Assembly: GCA_937927975.1 (NCBI GenBank)
Contig: CALEZT010000291.1
Span: forward strand, 1 to 64,000
Reading direction: 5' to 3'
From: an uncultured Phycisphaerales bacterium
Lineage (GTDB): Bacteria; Planctomycetota; Phycisphaerae; Sedimentisphaerales; Anaerobacaceae
Length of the DNA: 64,000 bases
In this document: positions 43,621-51,044 of the stretch, piece by piece
How positions within the stretch are numbered: position 1 is the first letter of the stretch
Layout of the letters: each line of letters starts with the position of its first letter
Notes under the pieces: generated by a model
Databases searched by the model: none
The model's input: the letters and a program-made list of their open reading frames with translations, nothing else
What the model was told of the DNA's origin: nothing
Translations under genes and position numbers: made by a program

Positions 43621-44658
43621 ATGTCGAGACGATGTTTCGGTATGAAGCTGGGTCTGTCGTCGATCGCGATCCTCGTGGCGTTCTCGATCCCGTCTGTGGC
43701 CGCGAACGAGGAGACGTTGCTTCGGCCCGGATCGGGAATCGATCTCAAGAGCATTCCCTTCAAGATCGTCTACGAGAGCCTGTTGCCGACCGACGGCAAG
43801 GAGAACTGGGAACTGGTCCTGATCGACGCCGACGGCTCCAACCCCGTCAACCTCACCAAGACCCCCGACGTCGGCGAGATCTATCCCCACGCCTGCCCCG
43901 ACGGGACGAAGATCTGCTTCGAGGGCGAGCAAGGCACCGGCCGCAACAAGGTCCGCAGCGTGTTCTATATGAACCTCGACGGATCGGGACGGACCAAGGT
44001 CGCCCACAACGCCCGACAGTCCTGCTGGAGCCCCGACGGCAAGACCATCGCCTTCCTCAAGGGCGAGTACGACCGCTACACGATCAACGACTACGCCACC
44101 CAGGGCCTCTACCTCTACGACCTGGCGACCGGGCAGACCACGCCGCACGTCAATGAAGCGAAGCTCCACCACCTCTACAATCTCTGCTGGTCGCCCGACG
44201 CCAAGTGGTTCCTCGCCACCGTCCACGGCGGCATGGGCTTCAACCATGCGATCCTGGCCTTCCCCGCCGACGGCACGGACATCTTCGATCTGACCCCCTT
44301 CGGCGTGACCGGCTGCCGACCCGACTTCAGCGCAGACGGCAAACGCATCACCTGGGGCAAGACCGACTGGGACCTGTTCGTCGGCGACTTGGACGCCTCC
44401 TCGGGCGCGCCGAAAGTGACGAACGTCCGCAAGATCGTCTCGTGCGACAAAGAGCACGAGGTCTACCACACCGACTTCTCCCCCGACGGCAAGTACATCG
44501 CCTTCAGCTACGGACCCGAGGCCAACGAGATGGGCGCAGGCCTGGCCCCCGGCTGGAACATCTGCGTGACGGATCTGTCGGGCAACTGGGTCCAGATCAC
44601 CCGTGACGGCCGCCACAACAAGGAGCCCGACTGGGTGCCGGTCAGGACAGACCGGTAA
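43621..44658 (+). CDS. Exported TolB/PD40-type beta-propeller protein (paralog 2)
   Basis: A 345-residue exported beta-propeller, paralog of the gene at 41951. Signal peptide: MKLGLSSIAILVAFSIPSVAA. Blades: DADGSNPVNLTKTPDVGEI, PHACPDGTKICFEGEQG, WSPDGKTIAFLKGEYDRY, CWSPDAKWFLATVHGGMG, FSPDGKYIAFSYGPEANE, then HNKEPDWVPV. Both proteins share LKxIPFKIVxE at the entry to the propeller. GGAGG lies 8 nt before the ATG at 43621. The function is unknown. It lies 113 bp before the oxidoreductase gene, which has its own promoter. Confidence 0.82.
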   Translation: MSRRCFGMKLGLSSIAILVAFSIPSVAANEETLLRPGSGIDLKSIPFKIVYESLLPTDGKENWELVLIDADGSNPVNLTKTPDVGEIYPHACPDGTKICFEGEQGTGRNKVRSVFYMNLDGSGRTKVAHNARQSCWSPDGKTIAFLKGEYDRYTINDYATQGLYLYDLATGQTTPHVNEAKLHHLYNLCWSPDAKWFLATVHGGMGFNHAILAFPADGTDIFDLTPFGVTGCRPDFSADGKRITWGKTDWDLFVGDLDASSGAPKVTNVRKIVSCDKEHEVYHTDFSPDGKYIAFSYGPEANEMGAGLAPGWNICVTDLSGNWVQITRDGRHNKEPDWVPVRTDR

Positions 44659-44709
44659 CAGTGCTGGCAGGTGCAACGCCGCCAATCCGACGGCGTCGGG
44701 GATTCTTGT

Positions 44710-44738
44710 TTGCACTCGCGCCGGATCGGGCCTACAAT
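44710..44738 (+). promoter_or_regulatory. Sigma70-like promoter for the Gfo/Idh/MocA gene
   Basis: TTGCAC (44710-44715), 17-nt spacer, TACAAT (44733-44738), 33 bp before the ATG at 44771. Confidence 0.6.
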
Positions 44739-44770
44739 GTCGCCATCAACCTTCATGCAAGGAGAACGAC

Positions 44771-46132
44771 ATGACGACATCGATCGGCACATCCAAGGTC
44801 AACCGGCGGGAATTTCTCAAACACAGTGGCTCGGTCGCCGCAGGGGCGGCTGTGCTCGGGAGTCTGACTCCGACCCTTCACGCGGCTGCGGACGACACGA
44901 TCCGCCTGGCCCTGATCGGTTGCGGCGGACGCGGCACCGGGGCGGTAGGCGACGCCTTGTCCGTGCCCAACAGCGGACCGATGAAGCTCTACGCGATGGC
45001 CGATCTGGACCCCAAGCGGATGGAGAACCAGCGCAAGGCCCTCCAGGACCGCTACCAGGACAAGATCGACGTGCCCGCCGAGCGGCAGTTCGTCGGGTTC
45101 AAGGCCTATAGGCAGGCGATCGATTGCCTGCGCCCTGGCGACGTCGCCATGTGCACGACTCGCTCGTACATTCGACCCCTGCACGTCGAGTACGCGATCA
45201 AGAAGGGAATCAACGTGTTCATGGAGAAGCCCTTCGCCTCCGACCCAGGCGGCCTGCACAGGCTTCTGGCCGCCAACGAAGAGGCCCAGAAAAAGGGCGT
45301 CAAGGTCCTCGCAGGGCTCCAGTGCCGCCACTCCCCCGCCCGCCAGGCTCTGATCGAGAAGATCCGCGACGGCGCGATGGGCGACATCCCGCTGATCCGC
45401 GCCAACCGCTACGAAGGCGGCGGCGGACTCGGCAACATGGGCGCCAACGCCAACAAACTGATGAGCCAGCTCGAGTTCGGCCGGATCCACCTGCTCTACG
45501 TGGGCTCGGGCCACATGGTCGACAACCTGATCCACCAGATCGACGAATGCTGCTGGATCAAGGATTCCTGGCCGGTCTCGGCGCACGGCCTGGGCGGCTG
45601 CTGGCCTCGCAGCACCGACTGCGGCCAGAACATCGACGTCTACGCCATCGAGTACACCTTCGCCGACGGGGGCAAGGCGTTCTGCGAGTTCCGGCGGATG
45701 AATCACACGTACGGCGAGTTCGCCACCTTCATCCACGGCGCCAAGTGCGCCGCCCAGTTCTCGGGCATGACGCACGCCGCGACGGTGCACCTGTTCAAGG
45801 ACCAGCGGATCGAGAAGGACAACATCGCCTGGACGCCCACGAAAGACGCATTCAGTCCGTGGCAGTACGAATGGAACGCGTTCATCAACGCCATCCGCAA
45901 CGACAAGCCGCACAACGAGCTCAAACGGGCGGTCTATTCCGATCTCACGGCCCTCATGGGCCGGGCCGCCTGCCACATCGGCCAGAAGATCACCTGGGAC
46001 GACATGATGAAGTCGCGGTTCCTGTTCTGCGACTACCTGGACGACCTGAACGCCGACAGTCCGGTCCCCGTCAAGGCCGACGCCCAAGGCCGCTTCCCCG
46101 TCCCCACGCCGGGCCAGTGGAAGGAGATCTGA
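44771..46132 (+). CDS. Tat-exported Gfo/Idh/MocA family oxidoreductase
   Basis: An NAD(P)-dependent sugar or inositol oxidoreductase type, 453 residues. The N-terminus has a Tat signal (NRREFLKHSGSVAAGAAVLG). The Rossmann part starts IRLALIGCGGRGTGAVGDA, continues with KLYAMADLDPKRME, and reads INVFMEKPFASDP, where EKP is the family motif. The C-terminal half (about 240-450) has CCWIKDSWPVSAHGLGGCWPR. AAGGAG lies 6 nt before the ATG; the open frame from 44603 is not family-like. Exported members of this family are frequent in Planctomycetota. The substrate is unknown. Confidence 0.9.
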   Translation: MTTSIGTSKVNRREFLKHSGSVAAGAAVLGSLTPTLHAAADDTIRLALIGCGGRGTGAVGDALSVPNSGPMKLYAMADLDPKRMENQRKALQDRYQDKIDVPAERQFVGFKAYRQAIDCLRPGDVAMCTTRSYIRPLHVEYAIKKGINVFMEKPFASDPGGLHRLLAANEEAQKKGVKVLAGLQCRHSPARQALIEKIRDGAMGDIPLIRANRYEGGGGLGNMGANANKLMSQLEFGRIHLLYVGSGHMVDNLIHQIDECCWIKDSWPVSAHGLGGCWPRSTDCGQNIDVYAIEYTFADGGKAFCEFRRMNHTYGEFATFIHGAKCAAQFSGMTHAATVHLFKDQRIEKDNIAWTPTKDAFSPWQYEWNAFINAIRNDKPHNELKRAVYSDLTALMGRAACHIGQKITWDDMMKSRFLFCDYLDDLNADSPVPVKADAQGRFPVPTPGQWKEI

Positions 46133-46155
46133 CGCGAAGCAATCGCAGTACACGG

Positions 46156-46230
46156 AAAAGGGGACATTCTGCTTTTTCTCATTGAACACGGCATCGTCCT
46201 TCACGATCGAAAAGTAGAATGTCCCCTTTT
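46156..46230. repeat. Inverted pair of AAAAGTAGAATGTCCCC repeats
   Basis: AAAAGGGGACATTCTGCTTT (46156 on) and, inverted, GAAAAGTAGAATGTCCCCTT (46209 on) pair over about 21 bases with one or two mismatches around a 30-nt loop. It lies between convergent genes and could act as a two-way terminator. The motif recurs at 28841-28862. Confidence 0.75.
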
Positions 46231-46253
46231 GCCCTTTTGTCTGACAACGCCGG

Positions 46254-47066
46254 TCATCGGCGGCGCGTCTTCTCACGACTGGGACGTCCCCCTTTCGCCT
46301 TCCCGCCCTTTCCTTTCGTCTTTTCGCTTTCTGCCTTCGCCTTCTTCCTCTTGGCTCTGTTCTTCCTCGAAGCCTGCCACTGCGCCCGGACTTCGGCCTT
46401 CCGATCCGGCGGCCACTCCCTCGGGAAGTTCAGCCTTGCGAAATCGCCCAGCGCCTCCACCGCCCGTCGGTCGTAGGCCCTGGCGGCCTCGGCCTCGTCG
46501 TCATAATAGCCCAGCGAGTGATCTTGGCTCTCGTACCAGCACCTCCCGACCCACTTGTCGGACCGCTTGTCGTATACGACCCCCTTGAACCTCGACACGG
46601 ACCCGTTCTGCTTGTGCGTGTTGCGTCGGTTCTGCGCGCGCGTGCACACGCGGAGATTCGATCGGCAGTTGTTGCACTTGTTGCCGTCCTTATGGTCAAC
46701 GAGCTTGCCTTTCCGCGGCTTCATGATCTGGCGATGCATGAGAACCGTCTTTCCGCGAGCGTTGCGGGCCGCATAGCCGCCGCCGCACTCGTGCCACTTC
46801 CACTGATTGAGCGCGTCGTAATCCGCAGCGTCCACGTATGTGTAGGACCCGTTGTCCAGCGGGATCACGCGATAGTCGCTCTTGGGCATCTCGGGCTTGC
46901 GACGGTAGTTCGGACACGCCATCCCCGAGACTTCGTGGATCTCGCCGGGATACCTCGGATGGTTGCCGCATCGCGGCAGGATCGGCTCCCCCATCCACAT
47001 CAGCTTTCGCCACAGTTCCGCATCGACGACCGAATAGATGCAATTGTCGCAACACGGTCCGGCCAT
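46254..47066 (-). CDS. HNH endonuclease with AP2 DNA-binding domain
   Basis: A 270-residue probable DNA endonuclease of the homing type. A Cys-rich N-terminus (CCDNC ... RCGNH ... ACPNY, residues 5-52) looks like a metal-binding knuckle. The HNH_3 nuclease core follows: VLMHRQIMKPRKGKLVDHKD, then CRSNLRVCT (about 107-142). An AP2/ERF-type domain reads VSRFKGVVYDKRSDKWVGR, ending DEAEAARAYDRRA (about 155-215). The tail is very rich in Lys and Arg. HNH-AP2 proteins are usually mobile, free-standing or intron-borne genes. It stands alone here, with no intron or phage genes nearby, and its AAAAGGAG ribosome site is good. Repeat pairs lie directly downstream. Confidence 0.87.
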   Translation of the reverse strand: MAGPCCDNCIYSVVDAELWRKLMWMGEPILPRCGNHPRYPGEIHEVSGMACPNYRRKPEMPKSDYRVIPLDNGSYTYVDAADYDALNQWKWHECGGGYAARNARGKTVLMHRQIMKPRKGKLVDHKDGNKCNNCRSNLRVCTRAQNRRNTHKQNGSVSRFKGVVYDKRSDKWVGRCWYESQDHSLGYYDDEAEAARAYDRRAVEALGDFARLNFPREWPPDRKAEVRAQWQASRKNRAKRKKAKAESEKTKGKGGKAKGGRPSREKTRRR

Positions 47067-47552
47067 GATCGCTTCTCCTTTTCACTTCGGGGCAGACAAT
47101 GATCCGCCCCTACGAACCCCGTCATCGCTCGCACAGGCAGGCCGGTCCCGCCCGTGTCCTCACGGCCCCGGCGTTCGCGCCGCCGGGCTACGTTCACATT
47201 ATGATAGATTCCGAATGGTCGTATGTCCAGTCCAAAGTTTAGTATTTGCATAATTTTTGTCAGCCTATCACAAGTTCTGTGCAGACCGCAGGTTGCGCCC
47301 CTGGAAAGAAAGACGATTTCCACCTTTTCACCACAGAGGCACAGAGACCACATAGAAGAAACGGTAGAGATCTGAGGGGTACGGTTCCGCCAATCCCAAA
47401 TCACACATCAACAATCACCCATATCTTCTCGGTGTCCTCTGTGTCTCCGTGGTGAATCCGCTTGACCCGCCCGGACGGGCAGGCTACAATCGAGCGTGAC
47501 AGTCGAGAACGTATCGTGCAGAGGCCGTATGATCCCTGTCGGAAGCGAAACC
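47067..47552. other. Gap with an inverted TTCACCAC...GAGACACAGAGG repeat pair
   Basis: No gene seen. The two arms are annotated at 47327-47455. The 90 bp before them are AT-richer, with TTTGTCAGCC and TTAGTATTTGCATAA, and may hold promoter elements. Confidence 0.5.
47327..47455. repeat. Inverted pair of CACCACNGAGNCACAGAG repeats
   Basis: TTCACCACAGAGGCACAGAG (47327 on) and, inverted, CTCTGTGTCTCCGTGGTGAA (ending 47455) match with few changes, 83 bp apart. A further weak relative occurs near 16914. Confidence 0.7.
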
Positions 47553-48101
47553 ATGAAGAGAGACGTCGTCGCCAAACGTGTGATCCAGGCCGTCGCCTGC
47601 GGCTTCGGGCTGCTGGGCCTGTTTGCCGTTTACATGAGCGTCTCCTTTGCCCTGATCGCACTCCGAGATCTCGACCGGCACGAGTCGCTCATCACAGGTC
47701 CCCTGTTCTTGGTCCTCGGCGCGATCATGATCGCGGTCGCCTGGCAGAGTCTCCGACGTTTCGGGCCGGACGCGATTCGCAACGTGGTCGGGCTCGTGAT
47801 GTTCTTCGCATGGTCCCAACTGGCGTGGTTCCCGGAGTCCTCGCAGCATAGCGAACCGCGTTGGCGAAGCGATTTGGCGGAAACAGCCCTGGTCCTGGGT
47901 TCCCTGTGCCTTGCGTTCCTCCTGTACCGAATACTCAGCAGGAAGCTCATTCAAATGACAGGGACAGCCGCATCAACTGAAGCCCCGCAGCATGACGTAC
48001 TTCTGACCGAGCACGATTCGACGTGTGAGACAAGTAAAATGTTCCAAGAATTCCTTGATAATTCTACCCGTGGCCTTGTGACTTCTCACGACGAGGAGTA
48101 G
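47553..48101 (+). CDS. Small inner-membrane protein of unknown function
   Basis: It has 182 residues with four likely membrane helices: VIQAVACGFGLLGLFAVYM, GPLFLVLGAIMIAVAW, NVVGLVMFFAWSQLAW and TALVLGSLCLAFLLY. The C-terminal 50 residues are polar and acidic, probably cytoplasmic. No family was recognised. The ATG at 47553 has GGAAG upstream; an earlier ATG at 47529 is possible. It lies 75 bp before a lipoprotein gene on the same strand. Confidence 0.65.
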   Translation: MKRDVVAKRVIQAVACGFGLLGLFAVYMSVSFALIALRDLDRHESLITGPLFLVLGAIMIAVAWQSLRRFGPDAIRNVVGLVMFFAWSQLAWFPESSQHSEPRWRSDLAETALVLGSLCLAFLLYRILSRKLIQMTGTAASTEAPQHDVLLTEHDSTCETSKMFQEFLDNSTRGLVTSHDEE

Positions 48102-48176
48102 AATACGAGAATAGTCTCGGTGCTGTTTACCGAGCTGGAAGCGGTGGAAAGCTTTCTGACTTTGGAGGTGCGAGAA

Positions 48177-48674
48177 ATGCGAGGCATAGCTGTTCTGATC
48201 GGCGGTTGTGTTGCGATGTTTGCGGGTTGCCAGACGGTAGAACCTATTGAGAGAATGTCATTTCCCGAGGCTGAATATACAGTCCTGCCTGCAACAGGAA
48301 CAGCCCGCATTGAGGGGCAGGCATTCCTAAAGACGATCGGGGGAGATGTAAAGACCGCCGCAGGGAATGCGGTGTACCTGAATCCCGTAACATCGTACAG
48401 CGAGCAGTGGTACGCATCTTATGTTACAGGCAGACCTCTCGACCCTGCCGAACCTGATCCGCGTCTGAGCAAGTACATAAGGGAAACCACGGCTGACGGG
48501 GAGGGACGATTTGAATTTGCGGACGTTCCGGCTGGCGAATACTTCGTTACGACGAGGGTCGTCTGGGGAGTGCCGACCGGCAGCTATGGTACTATCAGCC
48601 AACAGGGCGGAACCGTGACGAAGCGCATCTCAATCAAAGAAGGCGAGGTCATTAAGATAATTATCACGCGGTGA
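48177..48674 (+). CDS. Lipoprotein with carboxypeptidase-regulatory-like domain
   Basis: It has 165 residues. The lipoprotein signal is MRGIAVLIGGCVAMFAGC, with Cys18 as the lipidated residue. The body looks like a transthyretin/carboxypeptidase-regulatory beta-sandwich: GTARIEGQAFLKTIGGDVKT, GNAVYLNPV, TTADGEGRFEFADVPAGEYF and VTKRISIKEGEVIKIIITR. Such domains usually assist binding or stability of envelope proteins. GGAGGTG lies 7 nt before the ATG at 48177. The gene is AT-richer than most around it. Function unknown. Confidence 0.75.
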   Translation: MRGIAVLIGGCVAMFAGCQTVEPIERMSFPEAEYTVLPATGTARIEGQAFLKTIGGDVKTAAGNAVYLNPVTSYSEQWYASYVTGRPLDPAEPDPRLSKYIRETTADGEGRFEFADVPAGEYFVTTRVVWGVPTGSYGTISQQGGTVTKRISIKEGEVIKIIITR

Positions 48675-48818
48675 TGCGAGGCGCCCAGGAGAACACCCGA
48701 TGACCTCAGTATGACAGGATGAAACATATTGCGGGGTCAGGTCTTGAAACGCGGAATTATTCTGCTGCTGGCGCGGCGGGAACTGAAGGAGTACGGCACT
48801 TGTTCCGGCGTATGGCGG

Positions 48819-49021
48819 ATTCACGCGTGGGCCAAGGGCCCACCCTACGCCCGCATCTGCGTCCATCGGCGTTCATCGGCGGTTGAATTCGTTGCTCGCA
48901 CATCAGAGACGGCAGCGTCAGGCCGACACATTTCACAGGGGACATCTGACGCGTGATGGGCGTCTGTTCCTCATAATCATGCCATTGGCCCAAAGCGAAA
49001 AATGCCGGGGTCGGGGGCGGA
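48819..49021 (+). repeat. 203-bp direct duplication, copy A
   Basis: Matches 49438-49640 with no gaps and only scattered base changes. It begins ATTCACGCGTGGGCCAAGGG and ends in the GC-hairpin repeat. The two copies are 619 bp apart. Confidence 0.9.
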
Positions 49022-49026
49022 GCCCT
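48977..49026 (+). repeat. GC-hairpin dispersed repeat
   Basis: Reads ATCATGCCATTGGCCCAAAG, CGAAAAATGCC, then the hairpin region GGGGGCGGAGCCCT. It forms the right end of duplication copy A. Confidence 0.75.
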
Positions 49027-49330
49027 GGTTGTCACACATCTCGACCGGCGGTCCTCATGAGCGAGGCGATTCCCGTTCGCTGCGGGGGTTTCCCTGCGGG
49101 GCGGGGCGGCCGGCACGCTCCTGCGGTGCGTTTATCGCTTTGGGGGCTTCCAGCAGAAATCCACCAGGATGCGGGTCGAGAGCCTGCGGCAGGCTCCCAG
49201 GCGGTCCGGGGATCCGTCTGCACTTTCTGCTGGAAGCCCGAAACGCGCAAAACGCAATTTCCGAGGTCGAATCCGCGTCCGTCACCCGGACTGATCCCAG
49301 GCGAAGATCTGTAGAACGACCAGTGAGTAA

Positions 49331-49353
49331 ATTAAAGGTGTCCGGTACTTTTT
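49331..49353 (+). repeat. AAAGGTGTCCGGTACTTTTT motif
   Basis: A 23-bp segment matching 16368-16390 with one mismatch. Here it lacks the following hairpin arm. Confidence 0.65.
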
Positions 49354-49437
49354 CTGGCGTGTGACAGTCCGGATCATGCCGGGAATGGCGGTTGGGGCGA
49401 CGGGACGACGCGGAGGCATGAAGCGTCGCTTGGGAAG

Positions 49438-49640
49438 ATTCACGCGTGGGCCAAGGGCCCACCCTACGCCCGCATCTGCGTTCATCGGCGTTCATCTGCG
49501 GTTGAATTCGTCGCTCGCACATCAGAGACGTCAGCGTCAGGCCGATACATTTCACAAGGGACATCTGACGCGTGACGAGCGTCTGTTCCTCATAGTCATG
49601 CCATTGGCCCAAAGCGAAAAACGCCGGGGTCGGGGGCGGA
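49438..49640 (+). repeat. 203-bp direct duplication, copy B
   Basis: Second copy of 48819-49021. Confidence 0.9.
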
Positions 49641-49646
49641 ACCCCG
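49596..49646 (+). repeat. GC-hairpin dispersed repeat
   Basis: Reads GTCATGCCATTGGCCCAAAG, CGAAAAACGCC, then GGGGGCGGAACCCC. It forms the right end of duplication copy B. Confidence 0.75.
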
Positions 49647-49963
49647 GGAACGGCCCTTTCGCCGGGCGAGTTCCGCTCCTTCGTAGAGACGCAGAGGGTG
49701 GAATGAAAGCGGAGAGAATACGCGAAGGCAGGGTTGCGGAATGCGGCCCTGGGATCGTTCTTCCCCTCCATTGTCTTACGTCCCTGCCTTCTCTTCCCAG
49801 CGCCCCTGCGTCTCTGCGTGAGAATCTTCTTCCCTGGTTATGGGGCCTGTCTCGTGACAAGGGTCTTCAGTTCGGGCCGGAAACTGCCGATACCTGGGTA
49901 TGGCCGGTCTTGATCGATCGGCCAAGAGCGGGAGTCCGAGCCTTCTGTCGAAAAGGTGAGCGT

Positions 49964-50815
49964 GTGATTCCGAAAACGATCCATTTCTGTTGGTTTGGCG
50001 GCAAGCCGGTTCCGGAGGAACTGCAGCTCTGCCGGCCGACCTGGCAGACCCATTGTCCCGATTATCGGATCGTGCGCTGGGACGAGTCGAACTTCGACGT
50101 GAACGCCCACGAGTTCACCCGAACCGCCTATTCTCGAAGGATGTACTCCAAGGTCTCCAACTACGTCCGCGCATGGGTGCTCCATCGTCACGGCGGCATC
50201 TATCTGGACACAGACGTCGAGGTGAAGCGTAGTCTCGATGCCTTTCTCCACCACAAGGCTTTCTCGGGCTTCGAAGCGCCGGGGCTTTCTTTCGCGGCGC
50301 TGTGGGCCAGCGAGCCTGGGCATTCGTGGCCTTTGTCCGTGCTGAACCACTATGATCGGCCGGTCGCCGACGACGAGCCGACGAACACCGAAATCACGAC
50401 GGACATCCTCCGGGTGCAATTCGGGATCGATCCGAATCGAGACGAGCTTCAAGAAGGAGCCGACGGGGTGGTAATCTACCCCTCTTCCTATTTCACGCTC
50501 GACCTGTCGCCCAATTTCGCCACGCATCACTTCAGCGGTCTGTGGCTTCCCAATCGTCCAGATCGGAGCTATAAGTCGCACGTGCACATCAATTACTTCC
50601 AATCACAACTGGAGAGGAAGGAACTGCACGGGTCGAGACTTGAGGCGGCTCGGGAGTTCGCCCTGTCGATACGCGTCGCGGATCAGATTCGGCTCTTGCT
50701 TTCGCTGTTTGGGAGCATCGTGCGAGTGGTGGTGCGCAGGGCTCCTGGGAAACTCTATCGAGCGATCCGTGCCCGAGTGGGAGGACGACGGACGGGTCAG
50801 ACCGCCTCCGCCTGA
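49964..50815 (+). CDS. DXD-type sugar transferase (GT32/capsular polysaccharide type)
   Basis: A 283-residue glycosyltransferase acting on a surface glycan. The N-terminus is IPKTIHFCWFGGKPVPEE, typical of the family with the DXD sugar-binding region. Then come DYRIVRWDESNFDV, VSNYVRAWVLHRHGGIYLDTDVEV (DTD being the metal-binding DXD motif) and FSGFEAPGLSFAAL. The C-terminus has HHFSGLW and a basic tail. The GTG at 49964 is chosen because AAGGTGAG lies 4-5 nt upstream; the longer frame starting at 49361 translates repeats. It is the only clear sugar transferase gene in the window. Confidence 0.87.
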   Translation: MIPKTIHFCWFGGKPVPEELQLCRPTWQTHCPDYRIVRWDESNFDVNAHEFTRTAYSRRMYSKVSNYVRAWVLHRHGGIYLDTDVEVKRSLDAFLHHKAFSGFEAPGLSFAALWASEPGHSWPLSVLNHYDRPVADDEPTNTEITTDILRVQFGIDPNRDELQEGADGVVIYPSSYFTLDLSPNFATHHFSGLWLPNRPDRSYKSHVHINYFQSQLERKELHGSRLEAAREFALSIRVADQIRLLLSLFGSIVRVVVRRAPGKLYRAIRARVGGRRTGQTASA

Positions 50816-50975
50816 GCAACCGCTGTGGACGAATCGAGGGTCGAGTCGCCGAGACCGTGCGGTCTTCCTGCGACCTTGTGCTTCGTGTGTTTTCAACCCC
50901 AAGAGCCGTGCCGGCCCAGGATCCCCTCGCAACTGCGGCCGTTCACCCGTGCCCCTGATCGTCGATTTATGGTGC

Positions 50976-51004
50976 TTGACATGGGCGTTCTGATGGCTTA
51001 TCGT
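50976..51004 (+). promoter_or_regulatory. Sigma70-like promoter for gltX
   Basis: TTGACA (50976-50981), 17-nt spacer, TATCGT (50999-51004), 40 bp before the GTG start at 51045. Confidence 0.55.
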
Positions 51005-51044
51005 GACTGTTTTCACAGGTTGATCAGACGAGGAGTGCCAAGCT

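Larger units (their letters stand above)
48675..49963. other. 1.3-kb repeat-rich gap
   Basis: No credible gene. It holds GCGGGGTCAGGTCTTGAAAC near 48731, a 203-bp direct duplication (48819-49021 and 49438-49640), the motif ATTAAAGGTGTCCGGTAC (49331-49353), and GC-rich filler. Long open frames here, including the one continuing into the glycosyltransferase gene, are translations of repeats. Confidence 0.7.

Noticed and set aside
48883..49771. Open frames across the repeat-rich gap as genes
   Set aside because: The same peptides recur because they translate duplicated DNA; no ribosome sites or family features support them.
49361..49963. N-terminal extension of the glycosyltransferase gene
   Set aside because: It translates the 203-bp duplication and other repeats; the GTG at 49964 has a proper ribosome site and starts the family homology.
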